NCBI GenBank assembly: GCA_002358965.1
Contig: DEPW01000021.1
Coordinates: forward strand, 1,818 to 6,836
From: Bacteroidales bacterium UBA3382
GTDB lineage: Bacteria > Bacteroidota > Bacteroidia > Bacteroidales > UBA932
Reading direction: 5' to 3'
DNA length: 5,019 nt
This document shows, in pieces, positions 1 to 5,019 of the stretch; the first letter of the stretch is position 1, and each line of letters starts with the position of its first letter. A model generated the notes under the pieces. It ran no database searches. It was not told the origin of the DNA and was given only the letters and a program-made list of their open reading frames with translations. Made by a program: the position numbers and the translations under genes.

Positions 1-4
1 CGAC

Positions 5-36
5 GAGGGGCGGCCGGGAGGCCGCTCTTTTTTTTT
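5..36 (+). terminator. Rho-independent terminator of an upstream gene outside the window
   Basis: GCGGCC (10-15) pairs with GGCCGC (20-25) around a GGGA tetraloop. The stem can extend outward a few pairs with G-U wobbles. It is followed directly by TC and nine T (28-36), the classic intrinsic terminator layout for + strand transcription. It implies that a + strand gene ends just left of the window and that the acyltransferase gene at 123 starts a new unit. Confidence 0.85.
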
Positions 37-86
37 ATGATTGTCCGCAAAAAAAACCGCCCCCCCCGATTTAGAAATTATATTGC

Positions 87-94
87 TATATTTG
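87..94 (+). promoter_or_regulatory. Candidate Bacteroidetes -7 promoter element (TATATTTG)
   Basis: TATATTTG matches the Bacteroidetes primary sigma factor -7 consensus TAnnTTTG exactly. It lies 28 bases before the ATG at 123, which would give a leader of about 20 nt. No good TTTG -33 box is visible at the expected distance; that place is occupied by a run of C. The call rests on one element plus its position between an upstream terminator and the first gene. Confidence 0.5.
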
Positions 95-122
95 CCACGG
101 ATTTGTGATCGGACACTGATAT

Positions 123-1583
123 ATGCTATTCAACTCCATTGATTTCGCCATCTTCCTTCCGGTAGTGGCCATACTTTATTGGACGGTATTCAATAAGACA
201 GGCGTGAGGCTGAGGAACGCATTCCTGCTAGCGTGCAGCTATTTTTTCTACGGAATGTGGGACTGGCGCTTTTTGGGACTGCTCATATTCAGCTCGGTAG
301 TGGATTATACGCTGGGTCGGATGATCGCGAAGGTTCCTGATGGAAACAAGTCCCGGAGGAAAGCGCTGCTTGCCGTAAGCCTTGTGGTGAATCTCGGGAT
401 ATTGGGCTTTTTCAAATATGCCAATTTCTTCATAGACAGTGTAGACGGGCTTCTTACCTTTTTCGGGACCGAATTGTCTGTGACTACGCTGAACATCATC
501 CTCCCTGTTGGAATCAGTTTCTATACTTTCCAATCCCTGAGCTACATCATTGATGTCTACCGCAAGAAGGTCGAACCGTCGAAAGACATCGTCGCTTTCC
601 TGACTTTCATAAGTTTCTTTCCCCAGCTTGTCGCCGGTCCTATCGAAAGGGCGTCGCATCTGTTGCCCCAGTTCGATGATCTAAAGAAGTTCGACTATGC
701 AAAAGTACGCGAAGGCATAGTCGAAGTGTTCATAGGCCTTTTCAAGAAGATGGTGATAGCGGACAGGCTCGCGGTCTATATAGACAATGTATTCCAGGAT
801 GCCGCAGCAGGAGGGCATGAGGCGATAGCGGGACTGCCGTCAACGCTCGGACTGATATTCTTCGCTTTCCAGCTGTACATAGATTTTTCGGCATATTCGC
901 AGATAGCCATAGGTACGGCAAAGATACTCGGATTCAATCTGAGCACCAACTTCCGCAGGCCTTATCTGAGCGGTTCGTTCAACAATTTCTGGGAACGCTG
1001 GCACATATCGTTGTCGCAGTGGATGAGGGATTACATCTTCATCCCTCTGGGAGGAAGCAGGAAGGGGCGTTTCCGCACTGTCAGGAATCTGCTCATAGTG
1101 TTCGCTGTCAGCGGACTTTGGCACGGCGCTTCCTGGAATTTCGTAATCTGGGGGCTTATCAACGGCCTTTTCGTAATCCTTTTGGACCCATTGATGACAA
1201 GGCTGAAGATCAAAGGAGTGCTGGCGTCTGTGGTTGTATTCTGCATGTGGGCGTTTTCTTTGTCGTTTTTCCGGGCGGAAGGTCTGGACGCCGCGGCCTC
1301 GGTAATAGCAGGCATCGGTTTCGCCCGGGCCGGCTCGATTGCGGATTTCGGACTGGGATGGCCGGAGATGGCCTTCAGCCTGGCGTTGCTGGCGATCCTG
1401 ATGTCTTTCGAATATGTGGCCGAGCATCTTGAGGGTAAAGGGAAGAATGTACTGAGTGTCCTCGTTTTCAGTCGCCCCGGCTGGTTGAGATGGTGCATAT
1501 ATCTGGCATTGGCATTCTCTATCATATTTTTCGGAGTATACGCTACGAACAACGACAACAGTTTCATTTATTTTCAATTTTAA
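123..1583 (+). CDS. MBOAT family membrane O-acyltransferase (AlgI/DltB-like)
   Basis: This is a 486-residue polytopic inner-membrane protein, a usual length for the AlgI/DltB/PatA branch of the MBOAT family. Family members pass an acyl group from a cytoplasmic donor through the membrane to a periplasmic partner that modifies a cell-envelope glycan. Visible signatures, in order, are LPVGISFYTFQSLSYIIDVY (127-146), PQLVAGPIER (167-176), FWERWHISLSQWMRDYIFIP (289-308) followed by LGGSRKG, and SGLWHGASWNF with the expected catalytic His at 334 and a second conserved His at 294. The C-terminus ends FIYFQF, the normal end for this branch, so the gene looks intact. Roughly 11-12 hydrophobic segments are apparent by eye. 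The start is the first ATG after an in-frame TGA at 117-119. The SGNH gene follows after 6 bases and is probably cotranscribed. The acyl group and acceptor cannot be told from sequence. Acetylation of a polysaccharide or peptidoglycan is likelier than D-alanylation, because no dltA or dltC is present. Confidence 0.95.
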   Translation: MLFNSIDFAIFLPVVAILYWTVFNKTGVRLRNAFLLACSYFFYGMWDWRFLGLLIFSSVVDYTLGRMIAKVPDGNKSRRKALLAVSLVVNLGILGFFKYANFFIDSVDGLLTFFGTELSVTTLNIILPVGISFYTFQSLSYIIDVYRKKVEPSKDIVAFLTFISFFPQLVAGPIERASHLLPQFDDLKKFDYAKVREGIVEVFIGLFKKMVIADRLAVYIDNVFQDAAAGGHEAIAGLPSTLGLIFFAFQLYIDFSAYSQIAIGTAKILGFNLSTNFRRPYLSGSFNNFWERWHISLSQWMRDYIFIPLGGSRKGRFRTVRNLLIVFAVSGLWHGASWNFVIWGLINGLFVILLDPLMTRLKIKGVLASVVVFCMWAFSLSFFRAEGLDAAASVIAGIGFARAGSIADFGLGWPEMAFSLALLAILMSFEYVAEHLEGKGKNVLSVLVFSRPGWLRWCIYLALAFSIIFFGVYATNNDNSFIYFQF

Positions 1584-1589
1584 TGCGGT

Positions 1590-2714
1590 ATGGCTGTCAA
1601 GAGTAGGAAAATTAAAGAGCGCGGTCTTGGAACATTGCTTGCCAAGGGCCTTGCAATGGCGGTAGTGATTGTCGCTGCGATATGGGCGCTCGAGAGCAAG
1701 CGGATCTTTGTCGAGGACAGCGCCAACAACCATGTCGAATGGAAATGGGACTGGTATTACCGGCTGAAGGAAAACGACATCCCGATAGATGTGCTCTTCG
1801 TGGGCAATTCGCATCTGCTTACGGGCATGAACCCGTATTTCTTCACGAGGCAGACCGGACTCAATTCGTTCATCCTTGGAGCTTCGGGGGTATGTGTGGC
1901 GGATCTGTATTATATCATAGAAGAGGCCATAAAGGTGCAAAAGCCCAAAGTGATAGTGCTTGAGACCTATGCGATCAATGATGATGAGCCGCACGGATTG
2001 GAAAAAGGGAAACTGAACGATCAGATCAACAGTTTCCGGGCACGCAGGGATACCGGGCTTAAATTGAGGTCGACCCCGGCGCTTTTCGATTATCACAACT
2101 GGCCGATAGCATGGTGCGAGACTTTCAGGAATCACAATTACATATTTTCGAAACCGGACCAGATCATCCGCAACCTTAAGGGCGAGGGACCTGTGCGCAA
2201 AGTCCGCAGCGATCTGTATCTGGGGCAGTTCGCAAGGTTTACCACCGGGCTGTCGAGGCAGACGCTCGAAAGGTATGCCAAGGAGGGCGCCCCGGTGGAC
2301 GGCGCCGATTATCGCATAAGCGGAAGTTCGGTCAAATATACGCGGAAAATCGCGGAGCTTTGCCGCAGGAACGGCATCAGGCTCGTATTCCTTACAGTTC
2401 CGATGTATCCCGGGCATGTGAAGGATTATCCGGTATGGAGGGACAGGCTCGGCGCCTGCATCGCCCCGTTGAGCCCATATTGGTTCGACATCCAGTCCGG
2501 GCTTATGGTGAACGAGAGTCTCAGGCAGGCATATCCGACTGCCGCATTCCAGGATACTTATGACGCCAACCAGCATCTTACCAATTACGGCATGGCCGTG
2601 ACCGCAGGCGTATTCGCGCAGTATCTGATGCGTGCGATGCCGGATCTTCCGAGCCGTAAGGCGGATCCGCGGTGGCAGCGGTTCGTGTCCATGTTCCCTG
2701 ACGCAGTGAAATAA
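1590..2714 (+). CDS. Membrane-anchored periplasmic SGNH/GDSL-like protein, probable acyl-transfer partner of the MBOAT protein
   Basis: This 374-residue protein has a basic N-terminus (KSRKIKER, 4-11) and one hydrophobic segment at about 14-34, which predicts a signal anchor with the rest in the periplasm. The core resembles the SGNH proteins found beside MBOAT genes. It has DVLFVGNSHLLTGMNP (67-82) with probable nucleophile Ser74, then GASG (97-100), a KPKVIVLETY strand (118-127), and NGIRLVFLTVPMYP (261-274). The C-terminal catalytic block is DANQHLTNYG (325-334) with likely catalytic His329. Asp325 is four residues before the His, not the usual three, with Asn327 between. In known pairs such a protein takes the acyl group delivered by the MBOAT channel and transfers it to a glycan; that role is inferred here from fold and gene context. 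The ATG at 1590 lies 6 bases after the MBOAT stop. An out-of-frame ATG overlaps that stop (TAATG, 1581-1585) but opens only an 8-codon frame including stop. A plain esterase or deacylase role is the main alternative. Confidence 0.85.
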   Translation: MAVKSRKIKERGLGTLLAKGLAMAVVIVAAIWALESKRIFVEDSANNHVEWKWDWYYRLKENDIPIDVLFVGNSHLLTGMNPYFFTRQTGLNSFILGASGVCVADLYYIIEEAIKVQKPKVIVLETYAINDDEPHGLEKGKLNDQINSFRARRDTGLKLRSTPALFDYHNWPIAWCETFRNHNYIFSKPDQIIRNLKGEGPVRKVRSDLYLGQFARFTTGLSRQTLERYAKEGAPVDGADYRISGSSVKYTRKIAELCRRNGIRLVFLTVPMYPGHVKDYPVWRDRLGACIAPLSPYWFDIQSGLMVNESLRQAYPTAAFQDTYDANQHLTNYGMAVTAGVFAQYLMRAMPDLPSRKADPRWQRFVSMFPDAVK

Positions 2715-2775
2715 GGTGTGTGATTTTTTTACAGGAGCGTTCCGGCCTGTAAAAAAATCATACACCTCTTTATTT
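2715..2775 (+). terminator. Long stem-loop abutting the SGNH gene stop; probable operon terminator
   Basis: Two 21-base arms (2715-2735 and 2746-2766) are complementary along their whole length in + strand RNA, with a single G-U wobble (2720 with 2761), around a 10-base loop. The arms contain an internal T7/A7 block. TCTTTATTT follows at 2767-2775, a moderate U-rich tail. The stem starts at the base right after the TAA. Position and tail fit an intrinsic terminator for the two-gene unit, although the stem is longer than most. The flank on the opposite strand (TTATTT) is weakly U-rich, so bidirectional action is possible, but no convergent gene is seen. Confidence 0.75.
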
Positions 2776-2874
2776 GCTCCCTGTCTGTAAGTTGCTTGTC
2801 GATAGTTTGTTCTGTTTTTTGTACGATTGTTGTTGCCAAGACGGGCCATTGATGATTTTAATTGAATAGACGCT
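2776..2874 (+). promoter_or_regulatory. Gene-free gap that should carry the permease promoter; only weak elements seen
   Basis: The gap between the stem-loop and the permease start is T-rich and has no supportable small gene. A promoter is expected because a terminator-like structure lies upstream. The closest -7 matches to TAnnTTTG are TACGATTG (2822-2829, one mismatch) and TAAGTTGC (2788-2795, two mismatches). No paired -33 TTTG at standard spacing is convincing. No Shine-Dalgarno sequence precedes the ATG, which is normal for Bacteroidetes; the immediate upstream region is AT-rich instead. Confidence 0.3.
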
Positions 2875-5019
2875 ATGATTTCGTTTTTCAGATTCCTTGG
2901 CAGGAACAAACTTTATACGGCCATAGAAGTCATCGGCCTTTCTGTTGCGATGACATTCATAGTCTTCATTTCCTATTATGTCTTCACGGAACTGTCATAC
3001 GATTCGCAACTCGAGGATACCGAGGATGTTTATCTGCTGAATGATGGCGTTTTCCCGGCAGGCAGTGCGACGGTTCTGGGTCAGGTGAAAGGCAGGCTGC
3101 CGGAAGTCATTGACGGGACGAGGATGGTTGCGACAGGTTTTCTCGGAGGAGTCGCGCTGACGGCGACGGTAGGTGAAAATACATTCAAGCAACAGGCTCT
3201 TGGGGTGGATGCCAATTTTTTCGACTTTTTCACCTTTCCGTTCACAAGCGGAGACAGGGACAGAGTCCTGACGGAAAAATATTCGGTGTCCGTATCGGAG
3301 AGTTTCGCTGCAAAATGGTTTCCCGGTGAAGATCCCGTAGGCAGGACATTCGATATCAATATTGGCGATGAGGCCATTCGGCTGACGGTGGCAGGAGTAT
3401 TTGAAGATTTCAGGAACAGCGTATTTCCGTATGTGGATATGATTTACAGGATAGACCTGTACGAACAGGCCTTTCCTGCTTTGCTTGCCAACGGCAACGG
3501 TACGGCAAGCACTTTTTTCCGGGTTAATGCCCGGACCGATATCCATGAAGTGGAAAATGCAATATTCGATATCCTTAAAAAAGAAGACAACCTTTATATG
3601 TCCGGTCTGTCCGCTAAAGCCGTATTGTCATCTTTGAAAGACATCCATTTCGGGGCTACAGAGTACAGTGCGCCGTTTACCGACAGCGTCGACAGGGACT
3701 TTGTCAGTCTGTTCATTGCCGCTGGGATGCTGTTGCTCGTTTTTGCGATACTGAACTATATATCGCTTACAGTCGCGCAGACCGTTTCACGCTCCAGGGA
3801 GATGGCTGCAAGAAGGTTGTTGGGGGAACGCAAGTGCGGGATAGTAAGGAGGTTCCTTTCGGAGGCGCTTGTATTGACGGCAATGGCCTTTGTGTTGTCT
3901 CTTGTGCTGATTCCCGCTTTCGAGCCGTTGATGAGCAGGCTGTTGGGTAAAGAGATAGATGTGATGGGAAGCATGACTGTCCTTCAATGCTGCGCCCTTG
4001 TGCTTTTCGTATGCGCAGTCTCGTTTCTCGCAGGGATTGTGCCTGCCGTCGTCTTTTCGCGTTTCAAGCCGATAGACTTGATGAAAGGTTTTGACGGTGC
4101 AGGCAGAAGGCAGGTGCTGGGGAATGTCTTCGTTTTCATCCAGAATTTCGTGGCGGCGGCCGCCTTGTGCATCGCAATTGCCATGTCCGTCCAGTTGAAA
4201 TATATGATGGATATGGACAGGGGCTATTCCAGGGATGGCGTCATTTATGTCAGCGGTGCGACTTCCGCAGCAGAGTTCTGTGCGGATGAAATAAGGGCCT
4301 TGCCTGAAGTGTCCGAGATAGGTTATGTGCAATTCGACCCTGTCGACATGGGCAGGAGTTCGGGGAGTTATTATTTGGAGGATGGTTCCAAGGTGACCAT
4401 TGATTGGCTGTATGGTGACATGCAGGCTTTCAGGATACTCGGTTTCAGGCCGGTATCCCTGATTTCCGAGCCGGTTGAGGGAAGCGTATGGATGACTGAG
4501 AGTACAATGTCTAACCTCGGGATGGATTACGCTTCTTCCGGCGTGCTGCTTAATTCCCATGGATTGAATGTGTGCGGCATCATGGGCGATTTCATAAAAG
4601 GCAATATGAGTGAAGATGAATGCAAAGGGATGAATATTTGCTATTATGTCATGAATATGGATTCGCCGGACGACCTGATGTATTTGAGGGAAATGCTGGT
4701 GAAGGTGTCCGGAGATACGAAAACGGCGGTGAGGAAAATAAAGGATTTTTATGAAAACAAGGGGCTTGCCGATAGCGTGACGACAGGTACGCTCGATGAA
4801 AAATTTTCATATTATTTACAGGAAGAGGTCAACAACAAAGAGCTGATTGCAATTTTCACCATACTGACCCTGATGCTTTCGTCTATGGCGATGTTGGCGA
4901 TGAGTACTTATTTTGCGCGGCAGCATGCCCGCGATGTGGCCTTGAGGAAGATATTCGGACTTTCGAGGACGGGGGCATTCAATGGCATGGTGATGAATTT
5001 CATGCTAATAGTCGCCCTT
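2875..5019 (+). CDS. ABC transporter permease, two-repeat MacB/FtsX type, 3' end cut by the window edge
   Basis: The open frame gives 715 residues without a stop and runs off the right end. Relatives are usually near 780-800 residues, so perhaps 65-85 are missing. The N-terminus, FFRFLGRNKLYTAIEVIGLS (4-23), and TM1 at about 15-37 are typical of Bacteroidetes MacB-like permeases. A periplasmic MacB_PCD-like domain follows (about 39-275) with GVDANFFDFFTFPF (110-123) and SESFAAKWFPGEDPVGRTF (141-159). The first FtsX module has TM segments at about 279-301, 329-348 and 370-392, the cytoplasmic SREMAARRLLG (307-317), and LAGIVPAVVFSRFKP (385-399). The second repeat begins with a TM at about 418-438, then a second periplasmic domain, a TM at about 657-677 and RDVALRKIFG (686-695). 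Such permeases work with a LolD/MacB-type ATPase in efflux, lipoprotein transport or envelope-stress export; the substrate is not predictable. No ATPase is present here. The start is the first ATG after an in-frame TGA at 2863-2865. Confidence 0.93.
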   Translation, partial: MISFFRFLGRNKLYTAIEVIGLSVAMTFIVFISYYVFTELSYDSQLEDTEDVYLLNDGVFPAGSATVLGQVKGRLPEVIDGTRMVATGFLGGVALTATVGENTFKQQALGVDANFFDFFTFPFTSGDRDRVLTEKYSVSVSESFAAKWFPGEDPVGRTFDINIGDEAIRLTVAGVFEDFRNSVFPYVDMIYRIDLYEQAFPALLANGNGTASTFFRVNARTDIHEVENAIFDILKKEDNLYMSGLSAKAVLSSLKDIHFGATEYSAPFTDSVDRDFVSLFIAAGMLLLVFAILNYISLTVAQTVSRSREMAARRLLGERKCGIVRRFLSEALVLTAMAFVLSLVLIPAFEPLMSRLLGKEIDVMGSMTVLQCCALVLFVCAVSFLAGIVPAVVFSRFKPIDLMKGFDGAGRRQVLGNVFVFIQNFVAAAALCIAIAMSVQLKYMMDMDRGYSRDGVIYVSGATSAAEFCADEIRALPEVSEIGYVQFDPVDMGRSSGSYYLEDGSKVTIDWLYGDMQAFRILGFRPVSLISEPVEGSVWMTESTMSNLGMDYASSGVLLNSHGLNVCGIMGDFIKGNMSEDECKGMNICYYVMNMDSPDDLMYLREMLVKVSGDTKTAVRKIKDFYENKGLADSVTTGTLDEKFSYYLQEEVNNKELIAIFTILTLMLSSMAMLAMSTYFARQHARDVALRKIFGLSRTGAFNGMVMNFMLIVAL

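Noticed and set aside
37..108. A 23-codon + strand frame through the A8 and C8 tracts upstream of the acyltransferase gene
   Set aside because: It starts directly behind a terminator T-run, upstream of the candidate promoter, and encodes a low-complexity peptide driven by homopolymers. Nothing supports translation.
1019..1432. A 137-codon + strand frame inside the acyltransferase gene, and similar internal frames at 1682-1963 and 2360-2563
   Set aside because: They are alternative-frame shadows of two genes with strong family motifs in their own frames. None has a recognisable domain or its own start context.
840..2909. A 689-codon open frame on the - strand across most of the acyltransferase gene and the whole SGNH gene
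   Set aside because: It runs in exact codon register opposite both real genes, so it only shows that the codons TTA, CTA and TCA are absent from them after position 842. The translation is rich in Arg, His, Gln and Pro, has no recognisable domain, and passes through the intergenic stem-loop. The two sense genes carry clear family motifs.
2862..3044. A 60-codon + strand frame overlapping the start of the permease gene
   Set aside because: It is out of frame with the permease, whose N-terminal RNKLYT segment and first membrane helix are characteristic, and its product is Cys/His-rich without a motif.
2995..4560. Further long - strand frames (2995-3546 and 3787-4560) opposite the permease gene
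   Set aside because: They are also in codon register with the permease, end at its TCA serine codons, and have no recognisable motif. They reflect the same codon preference.
1..5019. CRISPR arrays, tRNA or rRNA genes, insertion-sequence ends, or a novel defence system
   Set aside because: No regularly spaced repeats, cloverleaf-like segments, transposase or integrase motifs, or defence-type nuclease or ATPase domains were seen on either strand. The three genes account for almost the whole window.

Overview
The window looks like chromosomal DNA of a Bacteroidales-type bacterium of intermediate GC content. Three things point there. The permease at the right end belongs to the large two-repeat MacB/FtsX-type family typical of Bacteroidetes, opening with FRFLGRNKLYT. 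The acyltransferase ends in FIYFQF. A Bacteroidetes-style -7 element (TAnnTTTG) lies ahead of the first gene, and no start codon has a clear Shine-Dalgarno sequence. ATA isoleucine and AGG arginine codons are used freely. A genus cannot be assigned from this window.

Layout, all genes on the + strand. Positions 1-36 hold a GC-rich hairpin with a T9 run, the terminator of a gene lying to the left. Positions 37-122 are a short leader with A8 and C8 tracts and a TATATTTG -7 candidate. Positions 123-1583 encode an MBOAT-family membrane O-acyltransferase (AlgI/DltB type). Six bases later, 1590-2714 encodes a membrane-anchored periplasmic SGNH-type protein. A long stem-loop (2715-2766) begins one base after that stop codon and probably ends the two-gene unit. 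After a gene-free gap, 2875-5019 encodes the first 715 residues of an ABC transporter permease that runs off the right edge.

How they work together. The first two genes form a recognisable envelope O-acylation pair. The MBOAT protein is expected to carry an acyl group, often acetyl, from a cytoplasmic donor across the inner membrane. The SGNH partner is expected to place it on a glycan in the periplasm. No glycan-synthesis gene is visible, so the acceptor is unknown. The permease is separated by a terminator-like structure and appears to start a different transcription unit. Its ATPase partner is not in the window.

I found no mobile element, CRISPR array, RNA gene or obviously novel system. 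The points most worth a second look are the homopolymer tracts near the acyltransferase promoter, the unusual spacing of the SGNH catalytic C-terminal motif, and the long stem-loop.
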